A stretch of DNA of 64,000 nucleotides from Mesorhizobium caraganae (GTDB lineage Bacteria > Pseudomonadota > Alphaproteobacteria > Rhizobiales > Rhizobiaceae), in assembly GCF_016836705.1 (NCBI RefSeq), contig NZ_JAFCGY010000001.1, forward strand, positions 620,001-684,000, given 5' to 3'. The notes below the pieces were generated by a model. It saw only the letters and a list, made by a program, of their open reading frames with translations. It ran no database searches and had not been told where the DNA came from. The first letter of the stretch is position 1. Every line of letters begins with the position of its first letter. A program made the position numbers and the translations under genes. Positions 15,612 to 26,522 of this stretch are shown piece by piece.

Positions 15612-17467
15612 ACGGTCCTCCCCAACACCTTCTTTCCACGCAAGCGCGGCAGCGGAGTTTGGATTGGCTTGGCGTCGTCGACAAGCCCCAGCCCCTTCTT
15701 GCCCTGCACGCGGTGGAAGCGGGCGTAGACGCTGTGCGGATCGGCCATCAGCGCGGCGTGCGTGCCTTCCTCGACCAGCCGGCCCTGCTCCATGACGATG
15801 ATGTGGTCGGCATTGACCACGGTCGACAGACGGTGCGCGATCACGATGGTGGTGCGGCCGGCCATGACGTGGGTGAGCGCTTCCTGGACGCGGGCTTCGG
15901 CCTCGTTGTCGAGCGCCGAGGTCGCTTCGTCGAGCAGCAGGATCGGTGCGTTGCGCACGATGGCGCGAGCGATCGAGACGCGCTGGCGCTGGCCGCCCGA
16001 CAGCGTCGCGCCGCTTTCGCCGACCGGCGTGTCGTAGCCTTGCGGCTGCTGGCGGATGAAGTCGTCGGCCGCGGCCTGGATCGCCGCCTGCTCGATCTCG
16101 GCATCGGTGGCCGAAAGCCGGCCATACCTGATGTTGTCGCGGATGGTGCCTTCGAACAGATAGGGCGACTGCGAGACATAGGCGATCGAACTTCGCAGCG
16201 AGTGTTTGGTGACTTTCGAAATGTCCTGGCCGTCGATTTCGATCGTGCCTGCATCGACATCGTAAAAACGCTGCAGCAGCGCCACCAGCGTCGTCTTGCC
16301 GGCGCCCGAAGCGCCGACGATGGCTGTCATCTTGCCGGCGGCGGCGGTAAAGCTCAGATCCTGCAGCACCGGCACTTCCTCGACATAGCGGAATGACACG
16401 TTGTTGAACCGCACCGCGCCGGTGGTGAAATGCGCCTCTGTGGCGCCTGGCGCGTCGCCCTGCTTCGGCTCGCGGTCGAGCAGCTCGTAGATCATGCGCG
16501 CATTGACCAGCGCCCGCTCCATGCTGACCTGCATGCGCGCTAGACGTCGCGCCGGGTCATAGGCCAGGATCAGCGCGGTGATGAACGAAAACACCGCGCC
16601 CGGCGGCTGCCCGAGGACCAGTGCCCGATAGCCGGAATAACCGATGACCGCGGTCACCGCGAGGCCAGCCAGCATGTCGGAGATCGGCGACAGCCGTTCC
16701 GAAACGCGGGCGATCTTGTTGCTGCGCTGTTCGGCGCTGGCGGCGAGGTCGCCGATGCGGCGCGACAGCTCCTCCTCCATGGTGAAGGCCTTGACGATGG
16801 CGATGCCTTGCGTGGCCTCCTGCACCGCCCCGATCAGCCGGGAATTGATCAGCACGGATTCCCGGTTGATCTTGCGTACCCGGCGCGTGATGTAGACGAC
16901 GGCCCAGATCAGCGGCGGTCCGATCAGCAGTGAACTCAGCGACAGCACCGGATCCTGGTAAATCATGACGCCGACAAGGCCGACCAGCGTGACGGCGTCG
17001 CGGGTGATCGAGACGATGGTCAACGACAAAAGGTCGCGAATACCGCCGACATTCTCATTAACCTGCGCCGCCAGCCGGCCCGAACGCGTGTCGTTGAAGA
17101 AGTCGACGCCGAGCTTCATCAGATGATCGAAGATGCGTCTCTGGTAGCGCGCCACCAGATTGTTGCCGATCGTGGCCAGCGCCACCGCCTGGCCGTAGCC
17201 GGCGAAGCCGCGGATCATGAAGGCGCCCATGAAACCGGCGCAGATCCACAAGACGGCGCCGCCCTGCCGTTCGTAGAAGATCTGGTTGACCATCGGCGCC
17301 ATGATCCAGGCGCTGAAGGCCGTCGTGCCCGAAACCAGCAGCGAACAGATGATGGCGACGGCATAGTGCCAGCGATAGTCGCGGCTGTTTTCAGCCAGGA
17401 TGCGGCGCAGCACCGCCGAGACCTCGGTCGGCCGCACCTTCACTCTGTTTGGGCTTTGAAGTGTCAA
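15608..17467 (-). CDS. MsbA-type ABC exporter (fused permease-ATPase)
   Basis: 619 residues: six membrane helices in the first ~320, then an ATPase domain with Walker A GASGAGKT, signature [15 protein letters not shown], Walker [13 protein letters not shown] and switch AHRLSTVV. Half-transporter that works as a homodimer in the inner membrane, most like lipid or drug flippases of the MsbA group. It is coupled to dapB by overlap. Actual substrate is unknown; lipid A flipping is one family possibility. Confidence 0.88.
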   Translation of the reverse strand: MTLQSPNRVKVRPTEVSAVLRRILAENSRDYRWHYAVAIICSLLVSGTTAFSAWIMAPMVNQIFYERQGGAVLWICAGFMGAFMIRGFAGYGQAVALATIGNNLVARYQRRIFDHLMKLGVDFFNDTRSGRLAAQVNENVGGIRDLLSLTIVSITRDAVTLVGLVGVMIYQDPVLSLSSLLIGPPLIWAVVYITRRVRKINRESVLINSRLIGAVQEATQGIAIVKAFTMEEELSRRIGDLAASAEQRSNKIARVSERLSPISDMLAGLAVTAVIGYSGYRALVLGQPPGAVFSFITALILAYDPARRLARMQVSMERALVNARMIYELLDREPKQGDAPGATEAHFTTGAVRFNNVSFRYVEEVPVLQDLSFTAAAGKMTAIVGASGAGKTTLVALLQRFYDVDAGTIEIDGQDISKVTKHSLRSSIAYVSQSPYLFEGTIRDNIRYGRLSATDAEIEQAAIQAAADDFIRQQPQGYDTPVGESGATLSGGQRQRVSIARAIVRNAPILLLDEATSALDNEAEARVQEALTHVMAGRTTIVIAHRLSTVVNADHIIVMEQGRLVEEGTHAALMADPHSVYARFHRVQGKKGLGLVDDAKPIQTPLPRLRGKKVLGRTV

Positions 17468-17636
17468 ATCTGCAGCGCTTCGTCGGTTTCCGCAGGATAG
17501 AGCGGGCTGGAATTCGGTCCCCTCTTAACGCCCCGGCCGTGGCTTGCCTATGGCGAAACTTCGTCGCGGCCCGAGCCGTGGATCACCAAAGCTGCAATCT
17601 TGTTTCGGAAAAGACTTATGTTCGAGCCGAAATATA

Positions 17637-18653
17637 TCACGCCCGCCAGCGCCGTCCCGCGGTCTGGACGCCGAACAGCGACGGGTTGCGGGCATAGGCG
17701 GCGAGGCCCAGAAGCGCCGCCAGCGGGTGGGTGATGACATAGACCGGCATGGTGCGCATCAGCGCGCTGTGCGGCGCCTTGTCCTCGAAGGCGGCGCGGA
17801 AATTGCCTTCCTTCAGAGCCGGCACGATCTTTTGCGCGATGCCGCCGGTCAAAAACACGCCGCCGCGGCTCATGAACACCAGCGCGAGATCGCCTGCGGT
17901 GCGGCCAAGGCAAGTGACGAACAGCGCCAGCGCTTCCTCGGCGACGGCATCGGTCTTCGCCAGTGCCGCTCCGGTGATTTCGGCCGGCGTGGTGAAGGGA
18001 GAAGGTTTTCCGTCGGCCTTGGCCACCGCCCTATAGACATTGACCAGGCCGCGCCCACACAGGATCTGTTCGCCTGAAATGCGCCCTTCGAGCTTTTCGA
18101 TATGCGGGAACACCTCGAAATCGCGGGGTGTACGCGGCCCGATATCCATATGGCCGCCCTCGCCGGGCACCGGTATCCAGTGGTTGAGCGCATGGACCAG
18201 CCCGGCGACGCCGAGCCCTGTGCCGGGGCCGAGCACGACGCGCCCGGCATTCTCCTCCGGCGTGCCGCCGCCGATCTTTTCCATATGCTCTTCGCCGAGC
18301 GCCACGACGGCCAGCGCCTGCGCCTCGAAATCGTTGAGCACGACGATGTCGCTCAGGCCCAGATTGGAAAACATCTGCTTCGGCTTCACCACCCAGGGAC
18401 AGTTGGTGAGCGGGATCTCGTCGCCATCGACTGGCCCGGCGATCGCCAGCACCGCCGAATTCGGCCGGATGGACGAGCGGTCGAGCACCGCCGCCTGGAT
18501 CGCCTCGTCGATGGTGTTGAAATTGGCCGTCTGCACGATCTGCGGCTCGCCGGCTTCCGAATTCGCATCGAGCACGATCGAAAAGCGCGCATTGGTGCCG
18601 CCGATATCGCCGATCAAAACTGGAAACCGCAACGCTGCGTCGTCGCCTGACAT
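17637..18653 (-). CDS. glk: Glucokinase
   Basis: 338 residues of the bacterial Glk family: phosphate-1 loop [15 protein letters not shown], glucose-binding [13 protein letters not shown], and adenosine loop [15 protein letters not shown], with GGDMDIGP-like [17 protein letters not shown]. Phosphorylates glucose to glucose 6-phosphate. Lies 91 bp after mepA and 169 bp before the exporter on the same strand. It likely has its own promoter in the 91-bp gap. Confidence 0.93.
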   Translation of the reverse strand: MSGDDAALRFPVLIGDIGGTNARFSIVLDANSEAGEPQIVQTANFNTIDEAIQAAVLDRSSIRPNSAVLAIAGPVDGDEIPLTNCPWVVKPKQMFSNLGLSDIVVLNDFEAQALAVVALGEEHMEKIGGGTPEENAGRVVLGPGTGLGVAGLVHALNHWIPVPGEGGHMDIGPRTPRDFEVFPHIEKLEGRISGEQILCGRGLVNVYRAVAKADGKPSPFTTPAEITGAALAKTDAVAEEALALFVTCLGRTAGDLALVFMSRGGVFLTGGIAQKIVPALKEGNFRAAFEDKAPHSALMRTMPVYVITHPLAALLGLAAYARNPSLFGVQTAGRRWRA

Positions 18654-18744
18654 GCTCTTGATCGTCCCCTTTGCGACGCCGTTGCGCCCGCTTCAATCGA
18701 TTGACTAGCGCATGACCCAGGAAAGGGGAAGCGTCAGGTCGCCT

Positions 18745-19842
18745 TTACTGTCCGACGTTTGCCGGCGGCCGTCGCCTCGGCAGGGGAATGCCGATCTCCG
18801 GCGTCGCGGTGTAGGCGTTAGCGGCGCTTGGCAGGCCCGCCGCGTTGCCGTTGATGGGCGGCAAAGGCGCATCAGGTTCGGGCGCCCTGGCCGCGATCGG
18901 CACGCCGCCGCCGCGATAGGTGACGGCTTCAACCGAGTCGGCATCGGGCTGGTCGAGCACGAACTGGCATTGTTTCGGCAGGTTCGCCATCGTCATCACG
19001 TCGCGCGCCTTGGGCGCGTCCGGGTTCTTGTTGGGCCTCCACGGCTCCGCGGTGAACCACCAGGCCAGCGGCTTGCCGCAGCCGTCATCGTCTGGTGTCG
19101 CTTCCTGTCCCTTGCAGTTGGGCGAGCCCGGCTGGCAGCCGATACGGATATGGAAATGATAGTCATGGCCCCAGAACGGCCGGATCTTGCGCAGCCAGGA
19201 ACGGTCGCCGGTGACGGTGTCGCAAAGCTTCTTCTTGATGCCGGGATTGACCAGGATGCGCTCGACTTCCGGATAGCTTGCCGCACGCTTCAGCAGCTGC
19301 GTGTGCATCGGCTTCCACAGCCTGTCCTTCACCAGATGCGTCTTTTCGTCGACCATCAGCGTGGCGCTGATGTTTTCGCGCTCCTGGGTCGTGAGCTTGC
19401 GGTCGGGCATTGGTGTCAGCCAGATGTCGGCGTCGAGGCCGATCTGGTGCGAGGCGTGTCCGGTCAGCATCGGCCCGCCGCGCGGCTGCGAGATATCGCC
19501 GATCAAAAGCCCCGGCCAGCCGTCGGCGGCGGCATCGCGCGACAGTTTCTCGATCAGCGCGATCATCGTCGGATGGCCCCAGCGGCGGTTGCGCGACGGT
19601 CGCATCACCTCCCAGTTCTGACCGTCCATCGGAATGGCGACGCCGCCGGTGAAGCAGCCCTTGGAATAGAAGCCGAAGGATTGCGCCGCCGCCACGGCCG
19701 GCAGCTTCTTGGCGCCGAACAGGTCTTTTGCCCGCGGCTCGGCCGTGATTGCGCCCGCCACCAGTCCGGCCAGCGCCACGATCGCCAGCGCCGCCGTCAG
19801 GAACGGCCGCCTGCCGGGCAAGGATCGCATCGAAATCGTCAT
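18745..19842 (-). CDS. mepA: Penicillin-insensitive murein endopeptidase
   Basis: 365 residues. An N-terminal signal or anchor (RRPFLTAALAIVALAGLVAGAI) sends it to the periplasm. The zinc LAS-peptidase signature is clear: GHASHQIGLDADIW supplies His and Asp ligands and FWGHDYHFHIRIGC the catalytic pair. It cleaves D-Ala-meso-DAP crosslinks. The C-terminal ~90 residues are Pro-rich beyond the usual ~275-residue enzyme and end in a PLPRRRPP basic tail. Confidence 0.9.
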   Translation of the reverse strand: MTISMRSLPGRRPFLTAALAIVALAGLVAGAITAEPRAKDLFGAKKLPAVAAAQSFGFYSKGCFTGGVAIPMDGQNWEVMRPSRNRRWGHPTMIALIEKLSRDAAADGWPGLLIGDISQPRGGPMLTGHASHQIGLDADIWLTPMPDRKLTTQERENISATLMVDEKTHLVKDRLWKPMHTQLLKRAASYPEVERILVNPGIKKKLCDTVTGDRSWLRKIRPFWGHDYHFHIRIGCQPGSPNCKGQEATPDDDGCGKPLAWWFTAEPWRPNKNPDAPKARDVMTMANLPKQCQFVLDQPDADSVEAVTYRGGGVPIAARAPEPDAPLPPINGNAAGLPSAANAYTATPEIGIPLPRRRPPANVGQ

Positions 19843-19906
19843 GAGCCCCCTCTGCTGCAGGCCGCCAATTCAAGCGAATCATAGCACGCCCGGCGCCGCG
19901 TTTCGA

Positions 19907-20809
19907 TTATCCGCCCTTGATCGGGCTGCGCGGCTCGCCATCGCGCCAGCTCCCGTCAGCCCACATCCGGTCGAATGCCTGGCGGTAGTCCGGAAAGCGG
20001 AACCGATAGCCCACCGCCTTGATCGCTGTGTTGGCGACGCGCTTGTTCTCGCCATAGAAAGACCGCGCCATGGGCGAAAGTTGGGCGGTCTCGAAAGGAA
20101 TTTCCGGCGGCGGTTCGACGCCCATCAGCGAAGCTGCATAGGTGACGACATCCTGCGGCGGCGCCGGCTCGTCATCGGTTACGTTGAAAATGCCTGATGT
20201 ATTGCCGTCGACGAGATGCCACAGCGCACCGGCAATGTCGTCGCAATGGATACGGTTGAACACCTGGCCGGGCTTGACCAGCCGCCGCGCGGTGCCGTTT
20301 TCCAGATTGACCAGCGCATTGCGGCCTGGCCCGTAAATCCCGGAAAGCCGCAGGATCGCCACCGGCTTGCCGATGTCGCGGCCAAGCTCCAGCCAATCCT
20401 GCTCGGCATCCACCCGCATCACCGAGCGCTTCGACACCGGCCGGCATGCCGCTGTCTCGTCGACCCAGCCGCCGCCATAGTCGCCGTAGACACCGACGGT
20501 GGAGAGGTAGCCGATCCAGCGAAGGGCGGGCATCGCTGTTATCGCCAGGCGCGCGGCGTTGAGCACCGGGTCGCCGGCCTCCTCCGGCGCCACGGAGACG
20601 ATCAGATGCGTGGTATTCTCCAGCGCCTCGCCAGCCTCAGGCGTCAACGCGCCGTCGAACAGTAGCGGCGCGATGCCAGCCTGCTTCAGTGATTCGAGTT
20701 TTTCAGGCGAGCGCGAGGTGCCGAAAACCGTCGCCTTTTCCTCGTTGGCACGGGCAAAGGCCTTGCCGGAATAGCCGGCGCCGAAGATGAAGATCTGCTT
20801 TTCGCTCAT
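19907..20809 (-). CDS. NAD-dependent epimerase/dehydratase-like protein (YeeZ-like)
   Basis: 300 residues, extended short-chain dehydrogenase fold. N-terminal [14 protein letters not shown] is the nucleotide loop, [16 protein letters not shown] the mid-strand, and [13 protein letters not shown] the conserved post-active-site segment. The YxxxK pair is not obvious at its usual place, which suggests a nonclassical enzyme. Start 20809 overlaps the queG stop by four bases. Function unknown; close relatives are annotated only as NAD(P)-binding. Confidence 0.75.
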   Translation of the reverse strand: MSEKQIFIFGAGYSGKAFARANEEKATVFGTSRSPEKLESLKQAGIAPLLFDGALTPEAGEALENTTHLIVSVAPEEAGDPVLNAARLAITAMPALRWIGYLSTVGVYGDYGGGWVDETAACRPVSKRSVMRVDAEQDWLELGRDIGKPVAILRLSGIYGPGRNALVNLENGTARRLVKPGQVFNRIHCDDIAGALWHLVDGNTSGIFNVTDDEPAPPQDVVTYAASLMGVEPPPEIPFETAQLSPMARSFYGENKRVANTAIKAVGYRFRFPDYRQAFDRMWADGSWRDGEPRSPIKGG

Positions 20810-21960
20810 ACATGCGCCTCTGTTGGCAGCGCGGACAGCCATTCGTCGCGCACTGTCGTGTCGGTTTCGGTTTTCGAGCCGATGGCCGCCAACTCGGCGA
20901 ATTCAGCCTCCGATGCCAGCCGCGCCAGCGCCCACACCGCCGCGCCGCGCACCAGCGGCGAGGCATCGTCCAGCAAAACGCGCACCGAACTGGCCAGCGA
21001 AACATCGCCGGAATTGCCGGCGGCGATCAGCACATTACGGACAAAGCGGTCGCGGCCGATGCGTTTGATCGGCGAGCCCGAGAAGAAAGACCGGAACGTG
21101 GCATCGTCCAGCTGCAACAGCTCCGCCAGCGCCGGCTCGCGCAATTCGTCGCGCGCGGCGAGTTTTGCCTCCGCGGCGGCGCGGGCGAACTTGTTCCACG
21201 GGCAGGCGGCCAGGCAATCGTCGCAGCCATAGATCCGGTTGCCGATCTTCTCGCGGAATTCATGCGGGATCGGCCCCTTGTTCTCGATGGTGAGGTAGGA
21301 GATGCAGCGCCTGGCATCGAGCCGATAGGGCGCCGGAAAGGCATCGGTCGGGCAGGCGTCGAGACAGGCGCGGCAGGAGCCGCAATGGTCTACCTCGGCT
21401 GCATCGGGCGCCAATTCCGCCGTGGTGAAGATGGTGCCGAGGAACAGCCACGAGCCGTGCTTGCGGCTGACCAGATTGGTGTGCTTGCCTTGCCAGCCGA
21501 GCCCGGCGGCCTCGGCCAGCGGCTTCTCCATCACCGGCGCGGTGTCGACGAACACCTTCACGTCGCCGCCGGCCCGCGCCACGATCTTGCCGCCGATCTC
21601 CTTCAGCCGGCCCTTCATCACCTCGTGATAGTCGCGATTCTGCGCATAGACCGAGATCGCGCCGCGGTCGCGCCTTGCCTGCAGCGCACGCGGATCATGG
21701 TCGGGGCCGTAATTCATCGCCAGCACGATGATCGAGCGTACTTCGGGCCACAGCGTCGACGGTTCGCTGCGGCGCTCGAGCGTCTTGGCGATCCACGCCA
21801 TCGAACCATGAAAACCATCGGCGACGAATTCGGCGAGCCGTCCCGGCGCCAGCGGGATCGAGTCAGGCGTGGTGACGGCCACCGCATCGAAGCCGGCGCG
21901 CCGTGCCTCCGCGTCGATCAGCGCGCGCAGGGTTTCGCGTTTAGAAGTCGAGGTCCGCAT
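20806..21960 (-). CDS. queG: Epoxyqueuosine reductase
   Basis: 384 residues. Two [4Fe-4S] motifs: [16 protein letters not shown] and [13 protein letters not shown]. The cobalamin-binding N-terminal region contains [20 protein letters not shown] and the C-terminus is HEAT-like ([16 protein letters not shown]). It catalyses the last step of queuosine synthesis on tRNA. It overlaps the GST upstream by 20 bp and the epimerase downstream by 4 bp, so the three genes form one tight operon. Confidence 0.93.
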   Translation of the reverse strand: MRTSTSKRETLRALIDAEARRAGFDAVAVTTPDSIPLAPGRLAEFVADGFHGSMAWIAKTLERRSEPSTLWPEVRSIIVLAMNYGPDHDPRALQARRDRGAISVYAQNRDYHEVMKGRLKEIGGKIVARAGGDVKVFVDTAPVMEKPLAEAAGLGWQGKHTNLVSRKHGSWLFLGTIFTTAELAPDAAEVDHCGSCRACLDACPTDAFPAPYRLDARRCISYLTIENKGPIPHEFREKIGNRIYGCDDCLAACPWNKFARAAAEAKLAARDELREPALAELLQLDDATFRSFFSGSPIKRIGRDRFVRNVLIAAGNSGDVSLASSVRVLLDDASPLVRGAAVWALARLASEAEFAELAAIGSKTETDTTVRDEWLSALPTEAHV

Positions 21961-22633
21961 AATGCGACACCGGCGACAGGCCGCGCACCCGGTCGGAGAG
22001 CAGCGGCCGGAACGACGGCCGCGATTTCACCCGCGTGTACCATTCGCGCGCCGCGGCATGCTCGCGCCAGTCGATCTCGCCGAGATAATCCAGCACCGAC
22101 AGCGTCGCGGCCGCTGCCAGGTCGGCATAGGTGACCTTGCTGCCGGCCAGCCAATGGCGGGTGCCGGCCAGCCAGTTGGTGTATTTCATATGCTGGCGGA
22201 TGTTGGCGCGCGCGGCCCGGATCGCGCCAGAATCGGGCGAACCGCCGCCCGCCGTCTCCGGCATGATCGGCTTCAGCACGCGTTCGCGCACCAGATGCCT
22301 GGTCACTTCGCTCTCGGCCTTGTTGAGATACCAGTCGGTCAGCCGGCGGATTTCGGCGCGCTGCATCGGGTCTTCGGCAAACAGGCGCTTGTCGCGCTTC
22401 AGCACACCGCGCGTCTCGTCGAGATATTCGGCAATCACCATGGCGCCGACGATCGGCACGTCGCCCTCGGCAAGCAGGATCGGCAAGGTGCCGGCCGGGT
22501 TCAGCGCCAGGAACTCCTTGCGCCGCGTCCACGGTTTTTCCTCGATCAGCGCCAGCTCCTCGCCATACTCGCCAAAGGCGAGGCGAACGAAGCGGCAGGT
22601 GGCGAACATCGGGTGATGGAAAAGCGTCAGCAT
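21941..22633 (-). CDS. Glutathione S-transferase family protein
   Basis: 230 residues. Thioredoxin-like N-domain ([20 protein letters not shown], cis-Pro region [13 protein letters not shown], residues ~47-59) and an all-helical C-domain with the [17 protein letters not shown] segment. First gene of the GST-queG-epimerase operon. Substrate unknown. The 169 bp to the divergent uppP gene would carry both promoters. Confidence 0.85.
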   Translation of the reverse strand: MLTLFHHPMFATCRFVRLAFGEYGEELALIEEKPWTRRKEFLALNPAGTLPILLAEGDVPIVGAMVIAEYLDETRGVLKRDKRLFAEDPMQRAEIRRLTDWYLNKAESEVTRHLVRERVLKPIMPETAGGGSPDSGAIRAARANIRQHMKYTNWLAGTRHWLAGSKVTYADLAAAATLSVLDYLGEIDWREHAAAREWYTRVKSRPSFRPLLSDRVRGLSPVSHYADLDF

Positions 22634-22802
22634 GGTTCCGCGATAATTCAGCGCACTGGCGAATCGCAGGGCGCACCGGTAAGTCTTGGCGGCCCGTCAT
22701 GCGGCCGTCACGGTATTGCGACCTATAGGGGGACTTCCGCGCCGTGACAAGCAAGCCCTTTTGCAAGCCGTTTCCTTCCGTCACTTGAATGCCGAGGTTG
22801 CC

Positions 22803-23609
22803 ATGGATAGCCACACCATTGTCGAAGCCCTGCTGCTCGGCCTGCTCGAGGGGCTGACCGAGTTCATCCCGGTGTCCTCCACCGGCCATATCCTGCTTGC
22901 CGGCCATTTCCTCGGCTTCCATTCTACAGGCAAGGCCTTCGAGATCCTGATCCAGCTCGGCGCCATCCTGGCGATCCTCAGCGTCTATTTCCGCCGCCTG
23001 TGGCAGATGCTGCTCGACCTGCCGCATGACAGGCTGACGCGGCATTTCGTCATCGGCATCCTCATCGCCTTCCTGCCGGCGGCCATCATCGGCGCGCTGG
23101 CGCATGATTTCATCAAGACCATCCTGTTCGAATCGCCGCGGCTGATCTGCATCATGCTGATCATCGGCGGCGTCGTGCTGCTGGCGGTCGACCGCATGAA
23201 CCTCAAGCCCGTCTACCGCGACGTCGAACGCTTCCCGACCCGGCTCTATCTGCAGATCGGCCTGTTCCAGTGCCTGTCGCTGATCCCCGGCACGTCGCGC
23301 TCCGGTTCGACCATCGTCGGCGCGCTGCTTCTGGGCGTCGACAAGCGCGCGGCGGCGGAATTCTCCTTCTTCCTTGCCATCCCGACCATGGTCGGCGCCT
23401 TCGCCTTCGACCTGTTCAAGAACCGCAATGTGCTGACCACGGCCGACCTGCCGATCATCGCCATCGGCTTCGTCGCCGCCTTCGTCACCGCGCTGATCGT
23501 CGTCCGCTTCCTGCTCGATTACGTCTCGCGCAACGGCTACTCGCTGTTCGGCTGGTGGCGCCTGGTGGTGGGAGGTGTGGGCTTGGTGGCGTTGATGATT
23601 TTGGGGTGA
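22803..23609 (+). CDS. uppP: Undecaprenyl-diphosphatase
   Basis: 268 residues, integral membrane. Signature motifs [14 protein letters not shown] and [10 protein letters not shown] hold the active-site glutamates, serine and arginine. It recycles the C55 lipid carrier for peptidoglycan and polysaccharide synthesis; an older name is bacA, unrelated to the symbiotic peptide transporter BacA of rhizobia. Start chosen at the ATG after GAGGTTGCC; frame is open to 22686 without signal. A double-hairpin repeat begins right at its stop. Confidence 0.93.
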   Translation: MDSHTIVEALLLGLLEGLTEFIPVSSTGHILLAGHFLGFHSTGKAFEILIQLGAILAILSVYFRRLWQMLLDLPHDRLTRHFVIGILIAFLPAAIIGALAHDFIKTILFESPRLICIMLIIGGVVLLAVDRMNLKPVYRDVERFPTRLYLQIGLFQCLSLIPGTSRSGSTIVGALLLGVDKRAAAEFSFFLAIPTMVGAFAFDLFKNRNVLTTADLPIIAIGFVAAFVTALIVVRFLLDYVSRNGYSLFGWWRLVVGGVGLVALMILG

Positions 23610-23610
23610 G

Positions 23611-23667
23611 GAGTGGTCCGCGAAGCGGACGGAAAGCCAATTGCTTGGCTTTCCGAACGACGAACGC
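23611..23667 (+). repeat. Double-hairpin repeat C, copy 1
   Basis: Two adjacent hairpins directly after uppP: GTCCGC-GAA-GCGGAC (23616-23630) and GGAAAGCCAA-TTGC-TTGGCTTTCC (23631-23654). A near-identical ~60-bp copy occurs in the opposite orientation at 51267-51330, nested in another repeat. Could serve as uppP terminator here. Confidence 0.75.
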
Positions 23668-23708
23668 CCTGAGCCAGCGAAGGGTGAGCAACGCCTGTCA
23701 CTAGCCCC

Positions 23709-24107
23709 TCAACTCCTCCCATAAAACGCATTCTCGACATGCACCGGCCAGCGCCAGGGCAGCACCGCCACCATGTCGAACCGCATCGACAGCTTTCCGT
23801 AGTCCGGCTGCCGCGACAGCCAGATGTCGGCGGCGCCCTCGATGCGGCGCTCGGATTCATGGCCGATCGCCTCCATCGCCTCCATCAGCGTGCGCCGCGC
23901 CTTGACCTCGACGAACAGCACGAGGTCACCGCGCCTGGCGATCAAGTCGATTTCACCGAAGCGCGTGCGATGGCGGCGCGCAAGAATGCGGTAGCCCTTC
24001 AGCATCAGCGCCGCTGCCGCCAGCCACTCGCCGCGATGGCCGCGCCGATAGGCCTTTTGGCGGCTGGCGCTCGGGCGCTCAGCCACCCTCGCCTTCTCCA
24101 GCGGCAT
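23709..24107 (-). CDS. YraN / UPF0102 family nuclease-like protein
   Basis: 132 residues from the ATG at 24107 (an ATG at 24119 is also in frame). The fold is a small Holliday-junction-resolvase-like PD-(D/E)XK domain: [17 protein letters not shown], then [22 protein letters not shown] carrying the D and ExK residues. It overlaps rsmI by 29 bp and follows it on the same strand, a very conserved pairing. In vivo role is unclear. Confidence 0.85.
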   Translation of the reverse strand: MPLEKARVAERPSASRQKAYRRGHRGEWLAAAALMLKGYRILARRHRTRFGEIDLIARRGDLVLFVEVKARRTLMEAMEAIGHESERRIEGAADIWLSRQPDYGKLSMRFDMVAVLPWRWPVHVENAFYGRS

Positions 24108-24987
24108 CCCTGAGCTCAAGCAGCCGCCGGTACAGCGCCTGCTTCTGCCCGCCGGTCATCTTCGCCGCTTCCGCCGCCGCCTTGGAGGCCGGCATTTCGG
24201 CCGCCAGCGACAGAAGCAGCCGGTCGATGTCGGCGGGTTGGTCGGCCTTGACCTCGGCCGGGCCGACACAGATGACGATCTCGCCCTTCGGCGTGTCGGC
24301 CGCCGCATAGTGGTCGGCCAGCGCCTGCAAAGTGCCGGTGCGCATCTCCTCAAAGGTCTTGGTCAGCTCGCGGCCGATGGCTGCCTTGCGCTCGCCACCC
24401 AGCGCCTCGACCATGGCAGCCAGCGTTTCGGCCAGCCGGCGTGGCGATTCGAAGAAGATCAGCGTCGCCGGCACCGCCCTGAAGGTTTCGAGCTTGGTCA
24501 GCCGCTGCCCTGATTTCACCGGCAAAAACCCGGCGAACAGGAAGGCGTCGGACGGCAGGCCCGACGCCGTCAACGCCGCCAGCGGCGCCGACGGACCCGG
24601 GATCGGCACGACGCGCAGGCCGCGCTCCTGCGCCTCGCCGACCAGCCGGTAGCCGGGATCGGAGATCAGCGGCGTGCCGGCATCGGAGATCAGCGCCACG
24701 CTCTGCCCGGCCTCGAGCGCTGCGATCAGCTTCGGCCCTGCCTCGCCGGCATTGTGCTCGTGATAGGCGGTGGTGCGACGGCGGATGCCGTAGCGGTCGA
24801 GCAGCACGCGCGAGACGCGGGTGTCCTCGCAGGCGACAATGTCGGCGGCGGCCAGCGTTTCCAGCGCGCGCAGCGTGATGTCGGAGAGATTGCCGATCGG
24901 CGTCGCCACCAGATAGAGCGCCGGCTCGAGCGGTCGGGCCGGCATCTTGGTCTGGCCGATCACATAGCTGCGTTTTTCGCCGGTCAC
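24079..24987 (-). CDS. rsmI: 16S rRNA (cytidine-1402-2'-O)-methyltransferase
   Basis: 302 residues, tetrapyrrole-methylase fold. Conserved [54 protein letters not shown] and [19 protein letters not shown]. It methylates C1402 in the decoding centre with SAM. Helices 280-302 ([14 protein letters not shown]) complete the family C-terminus. Start at 24987; a later in-frame Met at residue 15 is possible. Co-transcribed with yraN. Confidence 0.92.
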   Translation of the reverse strand: MTGEKRSYVIGQTKMPARPLEPALYLVATPIGNLSDITLRALETLAAADIVACEDTRVSRVLLDRYGIRRRTTAYHEHNAGEAGPKLIAALEAGQSVALISDAGTPLISDPGYRLVGEAQERGLRVVPIPGPSAPLAALTASGLPSDAFLFAGFLPVKSGQRLTKLETFRAVPATLIFFESPRRLAETLAAMVEALGGERKAAIGRELTKTFEEMRTGTLQALADHYAAADTPKGEIVICVGPAEVKADQPADIDRLLLSLAAEMPASKAAAEAAKMTGGQKQALYRRLLELRDAAGEGEGG

Positions 24988-25174
24988 CGCTCACTCTCCG
25001 TTCAGCCCTGTTTGGCACGGCGCAGGCGCGGTTGCAAAAGCCCGGCGTCCCGCCTCAACCTGACCGCCCCAAACCTGACGCCGATGTAATCCGGCCGCCA
25101 TGTCTTTGCCATAGTGGGGAACGAAACCGTGGCCGGCGGATTGAATACCTGAGTCTCTTGAGGAGGAGGACAGG

Positions 25175-25366
25175 ATGGACAGCCTCAAATTGCAGGACGT
25201 TTTCGAGCCCTACTATGCCGGGCGCAACCGCGTGCCCGCGCCAAAGGACAAGCGTCTGCTCGCCAAGAGCGAGACCAGCCTGACCAAGCGGGCCACCACC
25301 CCCTTGCCGACGAATGTCAGGCTTTCCGACAATCAGCCCCAGCCAAGCAGCCCGACGGAGCACTGA
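25175..25366 (+). CDS. Small hypothetical protein
   Basis: 63 residues, basic in the middle and polar at the end (QPQPSSPTEH); contains LQDVFEPYYAGRNRVPAPKD. An ideal GAGGAGGAGGA ribosome site precedes the ATG. No transmembrane segment or known domain. Upstream, GGAAC-N16-GATT (25118-25142) resembles an EcfG promoter only partly. A second small gene starts 8 bp after its stop. Confidence 0.55.
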   Translation: MDSLKLQDVFEPYYAGRNRVPAPKDKRLLAKSETSLTKRATTPLPTNVRLSDNQPQPSSPTEH

Positions 25367-25373
25367 CCGGACG

Positions 25374-25562
25374 ATGCCCAATCGCTTCGATATCTTCATC
25401 ACCCGTCTTGAAACCAAGAGCGCCAGAGAAGGCGTGCCGCCGCATCCGATGAACGACCAGCACAGCGTCCGCCGCGACAAGGCCGACGCCAAGCCGGCCC
25501 GACCCGGCGACGCGCATGCCGCAAAGGACCGTGGCAAGCGCCGCTTCAAGCACGACGCTTGA
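25374..25562 (+). CDS. Small basic hypothetical protein
   Basis: 62 residues: MPNRFDIFITRLETKSARE, then a Lys/Arg/Asp-rich disordered tail ending GKRRFKHDA. It sits 8 bp after the preceding small gene, so co-translation is likely. Ribosome site is weak (GGAG 16 bases upstream). Composition suggests a nucleic-acid-associated or unstructured protein, but no family recognised. Confidence 0.42.
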   Translation: MPNRFDIFITRLETKSAREGVPPHPMNDQHSVRRDKADAKPARPGDAHAAKDRGKRRFKHDA

Positions 25563-25599
25563 TCTCGCAGACCTTCTGCGGTTGGGCGAGACGGTTGAT

Positions 25600-25672
25600 C
25601 CTTCGTCATCCTTGGCGAAGCAAGGAGCGTAGCGACGCGGCGCAGACCATAGGATCCATGCCGTGACGAAGG
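25600..25672. repeat. Intergenic element D with 9-bp terminal inverted repeats
   Basis: CCTTCGTCA (25600-25608) and TGACGAAGG (25664-25672) are perfect inverted ends of a 73-bp segment in the gap after the two small genes. One copy only in this window; from memory similar segments recur between genes in Mesorhizobium, which I cannot check here. Confidence 0.45.
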
Positions 25673-25699
25673 CGTGGATGCCAACGCCCCGCATCTTGT

Positions 25700-26018
25700 T
25701 CAACCGAGATACCGCGAAACGCGCACCTCCAACAGACGCACCAGTTCCGGATCCATGAATTCATAGTCATCAGGGATGTCGAGGCAGACCACCCGCGTTC
25801 AGGCCCGCCTTGAATTTCTTCTGCAATTTGGTGCGATGCGCCTTTTCCATGACGAAGATGATGTCGGCCCAGGCCACCAGTTCATGCGTCAGCGGCGTGT
25901 CGGCGTCGTGATTGGTGCCGGCCGACTCAACCTCGATGTCCCTGCGCTTGGAAAACACCTGCTCGGCAGTCGGGCTGCGCAACCGGTTCTGGCTGTAGAC
26001 AAAGAGGACGTTCCTCAA
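25700..26018 (-). pseudogene. Decayed low-molecular-weight phosphatase gene
   Basis: The first 73 residues match the small LMW protein-tyrosine phosphatase family (NVLFVxSQNRLRSPTAEQ, SAGTNHDA, WADIIFVMEKAHRTKLQKKF). Two lesions are visible. The catalytic Cys of the CX5R loop is Tyr (TAC for TGC, ~25990). After codon AAC at 25797-25799 the frame breaks; only one base precedes CGG, and the other frame continues RVVCLDIPDDYEFMDPELVR to a stop at 25700, so ~5 bases seem lost. The gene as read stops early at 82 residues. Both changes point to loss of function. Confidence 0.75.
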
Positions 26019-26081
26019 GAGTTTCCATCTTATTGGCTATTGCCCTGGCTAGAAACCCAAACTGCGCTCCGCCGCGTGCAA

Positions 26082-26405
26082 TTACTCATCCCATATCTCT
26101 CGTATCGATTTTGTCAGAGGGATGTACTGATCCATAGTAAGTCCATACAGATCGAATTCTATAGAATCATCCTTGGCGATCGCTCTAAGCCTGATGCCGA
26201 TGAAGGTGATAAAGCTGGTTACGACGCTGAATTCACTCAGATTGGCTGTCTTTCCCTTGGTGAGAACTTTTCCGTTCTTGATAAAAATTACTTCTGCCTC
26301 ATAGAAATCTTCGTCTTTCGACGGTTTAGAGATCTCGCCCAGTCCAAACTCGAACACATCATCAGTGTTCAATGTCCGCAGCGTCTCGTGGATCAGGAAC
26401 TTCAT
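26082..26405 (-). CDS. Hypothetical protein, AT-richer gene
   Basis: 107 residues from the ATG at 26405 (an in-frame start at 26435 adds MPAPYPDGPA). Contains FEFGLGEISKPSKDED and a hydrophobic stretch SVVTSFITFIGIRLRAI. Codon use looks less GC-biased than flanking genes, consistent with recent arrival. No domain recognised. It lies between the phosphatase pseudogene and hemW, each ~60-120 bp away. Confidence 0.5.
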   Translation of the reverse strand: MKFLIHETLRTLNTDDVFEFGLGEISKPSKDEDFYEAEVIFIKNGKVLTKGKTANLSEFSVVTSFITFIGIRLRAIAKDDSIEFDLYGLTMDQYIPLTKSIREIWDE

Positions 26406-26522
26406 CGCAGGACCATCTGGATACGGCGCGGGCACGCCTTCGGTTCAACAAGCCGAACTTCTAGCATCCTTACTGGAGCCGATAAATCGTCCACCACAGA
26501 CTAGCCACTTGGCCTGTGGGGC

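Noticed and set aside
22803..23609. Symbiotic peptide transporter BacA
   Set aside because: The sequence is undecaprenyl-diphosphatase, which once shared that name; SbmA/BacA transporters are a different family.
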